A stretch of 62,277 nt of DNA from Lachnospiraceae bacterium (GTDB lineage Bacteria > Bacillota > Clostridia > Lachnospirales > Lachnospiraceae). The notes under the pieces were generated by a model that was not told the DNA's origin, searched no databases, and saw only the letters and a program-made list of their open reading frames with translations. The number at the start of each line of letters is the position of its first letter. Within the stretch, counting starts at the first letter, position 1. Shown here piece by piece: positions 1 through 7,603 of the stretch. A program made the translations under genes and the position numbers. The stretch spans positions 1-62,277 of the forward strand of contig JAFSTN010000043.1 of assembly GCA_017450485.1 (NCBI GenBank), read 5' to 3'.

Positions 1-71
1 TGACATTTAGTGCCTCCGAACTGTTTTGATACTTATATTGTACCAGAAAACAGCCCTCAAATCCAGCAATC

Positions 72-332
72 ATGCGGCTTTGTTCGGTTTTTGAATTAGA
101 TTTTATGACTGTATTTAGGTTACTTTTGTCGGTGCCATCATGTAATTCACTCAACGATTCATTCAGATGGGTCAAGTTTGTATGGGACAGCGATGCGAAC
201 GATCTGTGCTGCAGAGTCGATGGCGTTATTGAACTCGACAGCTGTGCCAAGGAAGTGTATGAACTGATGGCACGTATGGCAGGTATAGTGGATGAAGCAT
301 ATCCCCGGATCATGAAGGCGCTGTGGGCTTAA
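72..332 (+). CDS. YbjN-like domain protein, short and possibly truncated
   Basis: Encodes 86 residues. The last ~55 (from NDSFRWVKFVWD to VDEAYPRIMKALW) resemble the C-terminal half of a YbjN-type sensory domain: two strands, then a long helix ending in a tyrosine-proline motif. The first ~30 residues show no family pattern and no good ribosome binding site precedes the ATG. The frame is closed by a stop at 27-29, so this is either a short stand-alone protein or the broken end of a longer one. The stop lies 3 bases before the AAA+ gene, so the two are probably co-transcribed. YbjN domains are often found with chaperone-like partners, which would suit this neighbour. The start is uncertain and the function is not known. 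Confidence 0.45.
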   Translation: MRLCSVFELDFMTVFRLLLSVPSCNSLNDSFRWVKFVWDSDANDLCCRVDGVIELDSCAKEVYELMARMAGIVDEAYPRIMKALWA

Positions 333-335
333 GAG

Positions 336-2567
336 ATGATTGTAGACGTAAACAATAAACTGTACAACTTTGTTAAATCTTATGGCAAAAACCTTCCGGA
401 GGAAGTTCCGGAAGGTATTTTGTATGGGTATATCAAGATCGTATCGATGAGTGATGACGATCTGGCACGTGCACTTAAGAACAAGGGATTCGATGTGGAA
501 ACGACCATAAAGGAGCTGAAGAGTGCGAGTGAAGTCTTAAAGAACCATGACCTGGATATCGATCTGCTGAAAGCTGGTCTACAGCTCGTGCTCCCGAAGA
601 GAGCGGATGATATCATGGTGAAACTGGAGTATGGAACCACGGTAATGGGATATGATGATTCCGTCACCATGAAGACGATCATAGAAGACGTGGTCGGAGT
701 CCTGCCGGAAGGGGAACTCAAAGCTTTCTCGACAGGCAGCAGCCTGTCCGATATAGCCGCGTATATCAAAACCCTCCCGAAGGAAGCAGCCGACTCCATG
801 GATGAATCTGAAGACAGATCTGCAGATAGATCCGGGCAAGGTAATGAAGCTGATGGACAGGAAAATGACGGATCGCGAGGGAAAAACGGTGACCATGTCG
901 AAATCTATTCCGATGTGCTCGCAGGGTATCTCGATAACCTGAAGAAGATAATTCCTCATTTCGGAGAAGACGGAAAGCAGGATCTGCTGTGGTCACAATC
1001 ACTGCTGCTGTCCATTGATGACGGCTATGGGGTTACAACGTTCATCAGAGAGCTTACCCGCCTGTATACAGATTCGCACTTATGTTTTGACACGGACATG
1101 AATTATACCATGTGGAAGTACAGGATCGATGACAATGGCGGCAGAGAAAACCGCTTTGCAGACTGGGACGTTCTCATGGAGGCATTAAATAAACTGTCAC
1201 AGCATTCCGCCAGAGACAATAAACTCCACCATATCATAGAGGTGGATCTGTCAAAATGGACCACTGAACTGCGAACGGCGAAGATCAAGGAGTATCTCGG
1301 TAAGCTCAATGAAATGAATTCGATGATCCTTTTTGTGTTCCGGATACCTTATATGGAGCACAGAATAGTGAGTGATATCGCCAGAGCTTTGTCGGATGTG
1401 ATCAGAGTAAGACCGCTGATCGTTTCTCCCGCGAGCAATGATCAGATGATCAGATATATGCGCAGAAAGGCAGCGGGATACGGATATACCTTTGCTTCTG
1501 ACTGTGATGATGTGCTCGAACGCGGTATAGTAGCAGAGAAAAATGACGGGAGTTTCTACGGATTCAACACATTAAAGCAGATGGTCGAATCTATCCTGTA
1601 TGACCGGATAAGTGACGAAGCCATGTCCCGGGCTTCGGCCGCGGACAAAGAAATAACCGCCGAAGAAGTGAAGAGATATCTGAACATATCCTATGATGAT
1701 AAGACAGCAGATGAACTCATAGCGGGTATGGTAGGTGTGAAGCCTATTATTGAGCAGGTTGAGACTCTGATCAATCAGATCAAGGTGCAGCAGCAGATGT
1801 CAGAGCAAGGCAAGTCCCTCGAGAGACCGACGATCCACATGGCATTTACGGGCAGCCCCGGAACCGGCAAGACCACGATCGCACGCATTATAGCGAAGAA
1901 GATGAAAGAAGCTGGGATATTAAGCAAAGGTAATTTCTATGAGATCAAGGGCAGGGATCTGTGCGGCCAGTATATCGGCGAGACCACTCCCAAGACCTGC
2001 GGATACTGCAGATCGGCATACGGCTCCGTATTGTTCATAGATGAAGCATACGAGCTCTACAGGAGTGCGCCTGACTCCAAGGATTACGGCAGAGAAGCCA
2101 TCACGGCACTTATCGCCGAGATGGAGAACCACCGTGATGACATGTGTGTGATCATGGCAGGGTATACGGAAGAAATGAAGACCCTCCTGGAGAGTAATCC
2201 CGGCCTTAAGAGCAGGATCCGTACTACTATCGAATTCCCCAATTATAATCGTGAGGAGCTCGAAGGCATATATTTCAATATGATCGGTGACGCATTTGAT
2301 TATGATGATGAATTCAAGGCTGCGGTACACGATTATTTCTCCGGGCTCGAAGATGAGGTGATAGAAGATAAGACCTTTGCAAACGGCCGTTTCGTCCGTA
2401 ACCTCTATGAGAATACATGGGGTGTAGCTGCGCTTCGCAGTGAGTTTGATGAGAGCGGCAGGCTTAAGCTGCGCGCCAGTGATTTTACATCGGCAACGGA
2501 TAAAACAGATGTACAGGGCACCGTCGACGAATTCAAGAGACGTCCCATGGGCTTCGGAGCATTCTGA
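336..2567 (+). CDS. CbxX/SpoVK-type AAA+ ATPase with a degenerate first ATPase domain
   Basis: A 743-residue protein. The C-terminal AAA+ module (about 440-735) is intact: Walker A GSPGTGKTT near 506-514, Walker B LFIDEAYEL near 565-573, and an arginine-finger region GLKSRIRTTIEF. It matches the CbbX/SpoVK/EccA family, ring ATPases that remodel protein partners. Residues ~190-420 look like a second AAA fold whose P-loop has decayed (SIDDGYGVTT, no lysine), giving a tandem arrangement with one dead site. Residues 1-180 are mostly helical and unrecognised, with an acidic, polar linker at ~155-185. The gene follows the YbjN-like ORF by 3 bases and ends in a hairpin. The substrate cannot be deduced, and the rest of the locus may lie left of the window. 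Confidence 0.85.
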   Translation: MIVDVNNKLYNFVKSYGKNLPEEVPEGILYGYIKIVSMSDDDLARALKNKGFDVETTIKELKSASEVLKNHDLDIDLLKAGLQLVLPKRADDIMVKLEYGTTVMGYDDSVTMKTIIEDVVGVLPEGELKAFSTGSSLSDIAAYIKTLPKEAADSMDESEDRSADRSGQGNEADGQENDGSRGKNGDHVEIYSDVLAGYLDNLKKIIPHFGEDGKQDLLWSQSLLLSIDDGYGVTTFIRELTRLYTDSHLCFDTDMNYTMWKYRIDDNGGRENRFADWDVLMEALNKLSQHSARDNKLHHIIEVDLSKWTTELRTAKIKEYLGKLNEMNSMILFVFRIPYMEHRIVSDIARALSDVIRVRPLIVSPASNDQMIRYMRRKAAGYGYTFASDCDDVLERGIVAEKNDGSFYGFNTLKQMVESILYDRISDEAMSRASAADKEITAEEVKRYLNISYDDKTADELIAGMVGVKPIIEQVETLINQIKVQQQMSEQGKSLERPTIHMAFTGSPGTGKTTIARIIAKKMKEAGILSKGNFYEIKGRDLCGQYIGETTPKTCGYCRSAYGSVLFIDEAYELYRSAPDSKDYGREAITALIAEMENHRDDMCVIMAGYTEEMKTLLESNPGLKSRIRTTIEFPNYNREELEGIYFNMIGDAFDYDDEFKAAVHDYFSGLEDEVIEDKTFANGRFVRNLYENTWGVAALRSEFDESGRLKLRASDFTSATDKTDVQGTVDEFKRRPMGFGAF

Positions 2568-2602
2568 GAAAGATACGATCGATAGACGGCTCTGCAAATA
2601 CG

Positions 2603-2634
2603 AACGAGGCACCCCGGTTACGGGATGCCTCGTT
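2603..2634. terminator. Hairpin shared by the AAA+ gene and tRNA-Gly
   Basis: A 9-bp perfect stem (AACGAGGCA with TGCCTCGTT) extended by three more C-G pairs around the loop GGTTAC. It lies between the end of the AAA+ gene and the 3' end of tRNA-Gly on the other strand. The flanking T-tracts are short on both sides, so it may act as a bidirectional terminator of moderate strength. The 2568-2886 stretch holds only this hairpin, tRNA-Gly and two divergent promoters. Confidence 0.7.
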
Positions 2635-2645
2635 TGGATTTAAAG

Positions 2646-2718
2646 AGCGATAGACGGGACTCGAACCCGCGATCTTCGCCTTGGCAAGGCGACGTACTAC
2701 CAGCTGTACCACTATCGC
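2646..2718 (-). tRNA. tRNA-Gly (anticodon GCC)
   Basis: The minus strand folds into a full cloverleaf: acceptor GCGATAG with CTATCGC, anticodon stem TCGCC/GGCGA around the loop TTGCCAA with anticodon GCC, and a T arm with GGTTCGAGTCC. The discriminator base is U, as usual for bacterial tRNA-Gly. CCA is not encoded in the DNA. Confidence 0.96.
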
Positions 2719-2750
2719 ATATACGCCTCCAAATCGCTGACGCAATTGAT

Positions 2751-2779
2751 ATAATATCAAACCCGCGTATCCGTGTCAA
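2751..2779 (-). promoter_or_regulatory. Promoter of tRNA-Gly
   Basis: On the minus strand TTGACA (2774-2779) is followed after 17 bp by TATTAT (2751-2756), a near-consensus sigma-A promoter about 30 bp upstream of the mature tRNA 5' end. Confidence 0.85.
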
Positions 2780-2795
2780 CTATAAATTTACAGTA

Positions 2796-2824
2796 TTGAT
2801 TTTGGAACCGATACTTCCTAAAAT
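2796..2824 (+). promoter_or_regulatory. Promoter of the DHH phosphoesterase gene
   Basis: TTGATT (2796-2801), a 17-bp spacer and TAAAAT (2819-2824) sit 62 bp before the DHH gene start and diverge from the tRNA-Gly promoter. Confidence 0.6.
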
Positions 2825-2886
2825 GTATAGATAGGATATACGGATCAAAGAAACGATCATACATCGATTTAAAGGAGATACTTACT

Positions 2887-3813
2887 ATGGCTATGAGATT
2901 GGTTACACGTTCTGACTTCGACGGACTGGCATGCGGTGCGTTGCTTCTGGCAGCAGGGGTAGTCGATCATTGGACTTTCGCGCATCCCAAGGATCTTCAG
3001 GACGGTCTGGTAGAGATTGACGAGAATGACTGTCTCGCGAATGTGCCTTATGTACCCGGCTGCGGTATGTGGTTTGATCATCACTCCAGTGAGCATGAGA
3101 GGCTTGCTCTTGAGGGTAAGTACAAGGGCGAGAGCCGTATCACTCCCTCATGCGCACGTATCATATATGAGTATTACGGCGGCAAGGATACATTCCCGAA
3201 TTTCGATGATATGATGGTAGCCGTTGATAAGGTTGACTCCGGTGATCTGACTTACGACGAGATCATGAATCCTCAGGGATGGATACTGGTTGGGTTCCTT
3301 ATGGATCCCCGTACGGGACTCGGCCGCTGGAGACAGTTCACTGTTTCGAATTATCAGCTGATGGAGAAGCTGATGATCGCCTGCAGGGACATGACGACCG
3401 ATCAGATACTCGCCATGCCCGATGTACAGGAGCGTATTGAGGTATATAACGAGCAGACTGCCAAGTTCAAGGAGATGGTTAAGGAGCACACCCACACCGA
3501 GGGTAAGGTCATCATCACCGACCTTCGCGGAGTGGAGCCTATCTACACCGGTAACCGTTTCATGATCTACAGTATGTATCCCGATCAGAACATATCCGCA
3601 TGGATCGTCAGCGGACGCGGTGGCAAGGGATGCTCGGCAGCTGTAGGATACAGCATCTTAAACAAGACCTGCAAGGTGAATGTAGGCAGCCTGATGCTTA
3701 AGTACAACGGCGGAGGCCATGAGAAGGTAGGTACATGCCAGTTCACCGATGAGGATATGGGTACCGAACTTCCCAAGATGCTCGATGAGCTTTGCGAGAT
3801 GGCTAATGCATAA
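2887..3813 (+). CDS. DHH-family phosphoesterase
   Basis: A 308-residue soluble protein. The N-terminal DHH domain has SDFDGLACGALL near residue 9, an aspartate motif for metal binding, and WFDHHSSE near residue 61, the family's DHH signature. The C-terminal DHHA1-like part ends with a glycine-histidine motif (NGGGHEKVGTCQF), which binds substrate in this family. Relatives hydrolyse phosphodiester or phosphoanhydride bonds (oligoribonucleotides, cyclic dinucleotide products, polyphosphate); this one resembles proteins annotated as exopolyphosphatase-related. The exact substrate is not evident. There is no signal peptide, so it acts in the cytoplasm. The start is supported by AAAGGAG 9 bases upstream. 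It is monocistronic, with its own promoter and a strong terminator. Confidence 0.88.
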   Translation: MAMRLVTRSDFDGLACGALLLAAGVVDHWTFAHPKDLQDGLVEIDENDCLANVPYVPGCGMWFDHHSSEHERLALEGKYKGESRITPSCARIIYEYYGGKDTFPNFDDMMVAVDKVDSGDLTYDEIMNPQGWILVGFLMDPRTGLGRWRQFTVSNYQLMEKLMIACRDMTTDQILAMPDVQERIEVYNEQTAKFKEMVKEHTHTEGKVIITDLRGVEPIYTGNRFMIYSMYPDQNISAWIVSGRGGKGCSAAVGYSILNKTCKVNVGSLMLKYNGGGHEKVGTCQFTDEDMGTELPKMLDELCEMANA

Positions 3814-3828
3814 TATCTGAGGATACCC

Positions 3829-3859
3829 GGACCGATGCGAAAAGCACCGGTCCTTTTTA
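3829..3859 (+). terminator. Intrinsic terminator after the DHH gene
   Basis: A 10-bp stem (GGACCGATGC with GCACCGGTCC, one A-C mismatch) closed by a GAAA tetraloop and followed by TTTTTAT. Confidence 0.9.
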
Positions 3860-3873
3860 TTTTCAAAACAGTA

Positions 3874-3901
3874 TTGACACCCGTATTCCAAATGTGATAC
3901 A
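3874..3901 (+). promoter_or_regulatory. Promoter of the GntR/ABC operon
   Basis: A perfect TTGACA (3874-3879), a 16-bp spacer and GATACA (3896-3901) preceded by TGT (extended -10). Transcription would start near 3908, inside the palindromic operator, which fits repression by the first gene product. Confidence 0.7.
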
Positions 3902-3903
3902 AC

Positions 3904-3924
3904 TGTACTATCACAAATAGTACA
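3904..3924. promoter_or_regulatory. YtrA-type GntR operator palindrome
   Basis: A perfect inverted repeat, TGTACTAT, 5 bp (CACAA), ATAGTACA. It lies just after the -10 and ahead of a YtrA-subfamily regulator. YtrA-type repressors are known to bind GTACTA-type palindromes over their own promoter, so this is the expected autoregulatory site. Binding is inferred. Confidence 0.8.
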
Positions 3925-4008
3925 CCACACACACCAGGCCGCAAATGATGATATCCGTAAATGAGACAGGATATGGCGGCGGTTGAGGTGAGAAAGGAGC
4001 AGGCAGGT

Positions 4009-4374
4009 ATGGTACCTATTAATTTCCGGGATGCCAGACCCATATATGAGCAGATCTCGGATTACTACAAGCAGCTGATCCTGTCGGGAGTCATGGCACA
4101 GGACGAACAGATGCCGTCGGTCAGGAACCTGGCAGTTGAACTGGCGACCAATCCCAATACCATACAGAAGGCATATGCGGAACTGATCAGAGACGGATTC
4201 GTATATACCGTGAAGGGGAGAGGGAACTTCGTCGCGGGCGGCCAGGGGCTGTTGGATCAGAAAAGAGACGAACTCCGGGAGACGCTTATAAGGACACGCT
4301 GCGAAGGAGAACAACTGGGGATCGACATGGATGCCCTGTGGAAGGAAGCAAAAGACAAGAGAGGACATGTTTAA
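4009..4374 (+). CDS. YtrA-subfamily GntR transcriptional regulator
   Basis: 121 residues. The N-terminal winged helix is typical of GntR: PIYEQISDYYKQLILSGV, then MPSVRNLAVELATNPNTIQKAYAELIRDGFVYTVKGRGNFV. Only ~50 helical residues follow, the short dimerisation tail of the YtrA subfamily rather than a ligand domain. The start at 4009 is chosen because AAGGAG ends 9 bases upstream and the family's conserved N-terminus begins here; an in-frame ATG at 3961 would add an unconserved extension. The stop abuts the ABC ATPase start (TAAATG). It probably represses this operon through the 3904-3924 palindrome; in relatives cell-wall antibiotics relieve repression, but the inducer here is unknown. Confidence 0.92.
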   Translation: MVPINFRDARPIYEQISDYYKQLILSGVMAQDEQMPSVRNLAVELATNPNTIQKAYAELIRDGFVYTVKGRGNFVAGGQGLLDQKRDELRETLIRTRCEGEQLGIDMDALWKEAKDKRGHV

Positions 4375-5280
4375 ATGATAGAGATCATAAATATAAGCAA
4401 ATCATATGATGACTATCCCGCCGTTAAGTCGCTTAATCTGCAGATGAACGAAAGAGAAGTGTTCGGCATGGTCGGAACCAACGGCGCCGGCAAGACAACA
4501 CTGCTTCGCATGATGGCAGGAGTGCTCAAGCCGGATGAAGGCCGGATAGTCATAGACGGAGAAAGCGTGTGGGACAATCCCGCAGCCAAGTCTAAATTAT
4601 TCTTTATCACGGATGATGCATATTATTTCATGAATGCGACTCCGGAGGATATGAGGGAGTATTACAGGCGGATATATCCCACTTTTGATACGGAGAGATT
4701 CGGTAACCTGATCAGTAACTTCGGATTGGATACCAAGCGCAGGATCTCGGGATTTTCCAAGGGCATGCGCAAGCAGCTTTCCGTGATCATGGGCATATGC
4801 AGCGGATGTAAGTATCTGTTCTGCGACGAGACCTTCGACGGTCTGGATCCCGTCATGAGGCAGGCCACGAAGTCGCTTTTTGCCAAGGATATGGAGGACA
4901 GAGGCCTGACACCGATACTTACTTCACACAATCTGCGTGAGCTTGAGGATATATGCGATCATGTCGGACTCCTGCACGAAGGTGGCATACTTCTGTCGAG
5001 AGACATCAACGATATGAAGCTCAACATCAATAAACTTCAGGTGGTATTTGAGACAGAGGATGACAGGACTGAACTTGAGTCCGGACTGGAAGTCATCATA
5101 CACAAAGAGCAGGGCAGGCTGCATACATATACCGTGCGTAACAACCGTGAGACAGTGGAGAGTATTCTCGGTGGGATCGGAACGGTATTTGCGGAGCTTC
5201 TGCCGCTTACTCTTGAGGAGATATTCATCAGTGAAACGGAGGTAGTCGGATATGACATCAAGAACATCATCCTCTCCTGA
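4375..5280 (+). CDS. ABC exporter ATP-binding protein (YtrB-like)
   Basis: 301 residues. Walker A GTNGAGKTT at about 34-42, a modified signature SGFSKGMRKQ near 124 and Walker B YLFCDETFDGLDP near 146, then an H-loop in LTSHNLRELEDICDH. The ~80 residues after the ATPase core form the C-terminal regulatory domain of multidrug and bacitracin-type exporters. It begins immediately after the regulator's stop and overlaps the permease by 29 bases, so the three genes are one translationally coupled unit. Together they should form an ABC-2 exporter regulated by the YtrA-like protein. The substrate is unknown; cell-envelope stress agents are the usual guess for this family. Confidence 0.9.
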   Translation: MIEIINISKSYDDYPAVKSLNLQMNEREVFGMVGTNGAGKTTLLRMMAGVLKPDEGRIVIDGESVWDNPAAKSKLFFITDDAYYFMNATPEDMREYYRRIYPTFDTERFGNLISNFGLDTKRRISGFSKGMRKQLSVIMGICSGCKYLFCDETFDGLDPVMRQATKSLFAKDMEDRGLTPILTSHNLRELEDICDHVGLLHEGGILLSRDINDMKLNINKLQVVFETEDDRTELESGLEVIIHKEQGRLHTYTVRNNRETVESILGGIGTVFAELLPLTLEEIFISETEVVGYDIKNIILS

Positions 5281-7495
5281 GATAAGGACGAGTGACTTAC
5301 AGATAGAATTATCCAAGCGTCGCCTATGGATATTGGCACCATCTATACTGGCGTATGTATGTTATTTCATACTGGGGACCATACTGGTGCTTGCGAGAGC
5401 CAGACGTGTATATCACATCTGGTACGGCGGAAACATGGAACTGAGCATGGAGGAGTTCCTTCAGCAGACCACGGCCGGCTGGCTGGGCATGGGCAGCGCA
5501 GTAGCGGTGATCACGGTGATCATAGCCATCTTGTCGGGGTTTGCGGGTTTCTCTTTCGTATACAGGACACAGTCAGCTGATTTCTACTTCAGTCAGCCGC
5601 TGACACGTAAGAGACAGTTCCTGAACATTTACTTAAACGGCGCTGTAGTTTTCGCGGCCATGTCTTTTGGATTTACTTTGATCGGATTGCTGGTGGCAGT
5701 CGGGATGCGCGGTGTGACAGCAGCCATCCTCGGAGAGATCGCGCTTAACTGGCTCAGGAATCTGGTGCTTTTCGTTGCGGTATATAACACCACGATCCTG
5801 GCTGTACTCATATGCAGGAATCAGATCACGGCCATATTCGTAACAGGCATATTCCTGGGAGCGGACCCGGTTGCCATAGGCTTAAGCGAGTATATGAAGA
5901 GCATGTATTATGCAACATATTACAACGTGAACTGGCTGCTTGGAGCCAGACTCGTCTACAGGCCCAGGATCTTTTCTCCCATCGTGAACTTCGTATACGG
6001 AGCAGATGTATGGGCGGATAATAAGGCCAACGAACTCGCAGCCTACGGTGGTGTGTGGAAGTTTGATCTCGCCATGCTCATATTTGCCGTGGTCATCGGC
6101 GGACTCGTATACTTCGCCTACATCAACCGAAAGGCGGAGGATATCGGTACCGGCGTCGTACATCCCGCGATCAAGAACATCCTGAAACTCCTCGTTGCGA
6201 TCCCCGTAGCCATGATGGGAGCGGTAGCAGTAGATGTGATGATGGAGAACGCTTATGGCGATATTCACGTGCTGTCGATAGTCATACTCATATTCGTGGC
6301 AGCGATCGTATGCATGGCTACCGAGATGATATGTGCGGGCAGATTCAAAGCTGCACTTAAGAGCGCATGGTATATAGCCATTGCCGCCGCGGGAGCGATA
6401 CTTCTTTTCTGTGTATATAAGAAAGACCTGACAGGGTTTGACAGATACGTTCCCGAGATCACTGAAGTGGAAGACTGTGCGATGTTCAAGGATTACAGCT
6501 TCAGGGAAGTGTTTGATGATAACGGTTCATACCTGAACTCTACCCAGTACTATCTGACCAATATGCATCTGACGGATATCAGCACCATGACCGGAATAGC
6601 CAAAGCCGGACAGGAGACACAGCGTCATAATGCGATAGCGGGGGCAACTGAAGGCGTGAAGCGGATCAACGGTAATGATGCAGTTATCTCTTATCACATG
6701 AAGAACGGCAGATATACTGTCAGATATGTGACTATTCCCGAAGATTTCGATCCCGCAACCATGGATAAGATCATAGGCAGCGATGAGTACAGGCGTGTCG
6801 CATTCGGTGTAGACAGGGCTGTAGGCCAGGTAAAGAAGTGGGATGCATTCGGAACGATGAATTATAATGTCGGATATGACACCAATATGAGCAAACTGTC
6901 TCCTGAAGTGTTCGGAGAGTTCGGTGAAGCTTACAAGGCAGATCTGAAGAAATATGATTACAGTCTGGCAAGCAGCGAATACCCGGTGGGAACCGTTACG
7001 TATTCATCCGATAATCAGAATGCATACGCCACGTACTTCAACTATACATTTGAAGTGTATGACTGCTATACGAACACGCTGGAGTTCCTGAAAGCACACG
7101 ATCTGTATCTGGATCCCCGACCCGATCCGGAGGATATATCCCAGATCGATATCTTTATGACGGTCTTTGATGAGGATACGGACGAGTCTTTGTATGATTG
7201 CGAAGCCGTGTTCGACGAGCGTGATCAGATCGAGGCTGTGGCGGAGCATATAATTACCGCGAACTGGTATGAATGGAAACTGAACGACCGGACTGCCGGC
7301 GTGACCGTATCCACGATGATACATAAGAAGGACAGTGATAAGAGTATTCCGAGTGAGTATTACGGGTCGATCCTTAACGCTGACATACCGCAGGAGATGC
7401 TGGATATCCTGAATGAGCATATCACCTACGATTACAGGAGTGAGGGCGGTAATGAGGCGAGTATGACTTATACGGAAGAAACTATAATTGACTGA
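5252..7495 (+). CDS. ABC-2 type permease with a large extracytoplasmic C-terminal domain
   Basis: 747 residues. About ten hydrophobic segments occupy residues 25-390: the first is RRLWILAPSILAYVCYFILG, the last WYIAIAAAGAILLFCVY at ~373-389. The C-terminal ~355 residues are soluble, acidic and aromatic-rich, with no close family recognised; they should lie outside the membrane. The start at 5252 has GGAGG 9 bases upstream and lies inside the ATPase gene. The permease is much longer than a typical ABC-2 subunit (250-400 residues), so the extra domain may replace a separate lipoprotein or sensor. It works with the ATPase just upstream. No terminator is evident before the next gene. Confidence 0.85.
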   Translation: MTSRTSSSPEIRTSDLQIELSKRRLWILAPSILAYVCYFILGTILVLARARRVYHIWYGGNMELSMEEFLQQTTAGWLGMGSAVAVITVIIAILSGFAGFSFVYRTQSADFYFSQPLTRKRQFLNIYLNGAVVFAAMSFGFTLIGLLVAVGMRGVTAAILGEIALNWLRNLVLFVAVYNTTILAVLICRNQITAIFVTGIFLGADPVAIGLSEYMKSMYYATYYNVNWLLGARLVYRPRIFSPIVNFVYGADVWADNKANELAAYGGVWKFDLAMLIFAVVIGGLVYFAYINRKAEDIGTGVVHPAIKNILKLLVAIPVAMMGAVAVDVMMENAYGDIHVLSIVILIFVAAIVCMATEMICAGRFKAALKSAWYIAIAAAGAILLFCVYKKDLTGFDRYVPEITEVEDCAMFKDYSFREVFDDNGSYLNSTQYYLTNMHLTDISTMTGIAKAGQETQRHNAIAGATEGVKRINGNDAVISYHMKNGRYTVRYVTIPEDFDPATMDKIIGSDEYRRVAFGVDRAVGQVKKWDAFGTMNYNVGYDTNMSKLSPEVFGEFGEAYKADLKKYDYSLASSEYPVGTVTYSSDNQNAYATYFNYTFEVYDCYTNTLEFLKAHDLYLDPRPDPEDISQIDIFMTVFDEDTDESLYDCEAVFDERDQIEAVAEHIITANWYEWKLNDRTAGVTVSTMIHKKDSDKSIPSEYYGSILNADIPQEMLDILNEHITYDYRSEGGNEASMTYTEETIID

Positions 7496-7544
7496 CCCGG
7501 CATTTGCATTTCGTGCACAATAATGAACACTTGAATTGATTTTT

Positions 7545-7597
7545 CCCCGCAAATGGTATACATTACCTTATAAGGGTATTTGTACCTTTGCGGGGGG
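7545..7597 (+). promoter_or_regulatory. Inverted-repeat leader covering the ribosome binding site of the GGDEF-EAL gene
   Basis: CCCCGCAAA (7545-7553) pairs perfectly with TTTGCGGGG (7587-7595), which contains the G-rich Shine-Dalgarno of the ATG at 7604. Two small hairpins (GGTA/TACC) fit between the arms. If both arms are transcribed, the ribosome binding site would be hidden. An extended -10 candidate (TGG-TATACA, 7554-7562) lies between the arms and would leave the left arm out of the RNA, so the role is uncertain. Confidence 0.4.
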
Positions 7598-7603
7598 TTA
7601 TGT

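Noticed and set aside
1920-2612. 230-codon frame antisense to the AAA+ gene
   Set aside because: The AAA+ motifs on the plus strand account for the sequence; no ribosome binding site and a random-looking composition.
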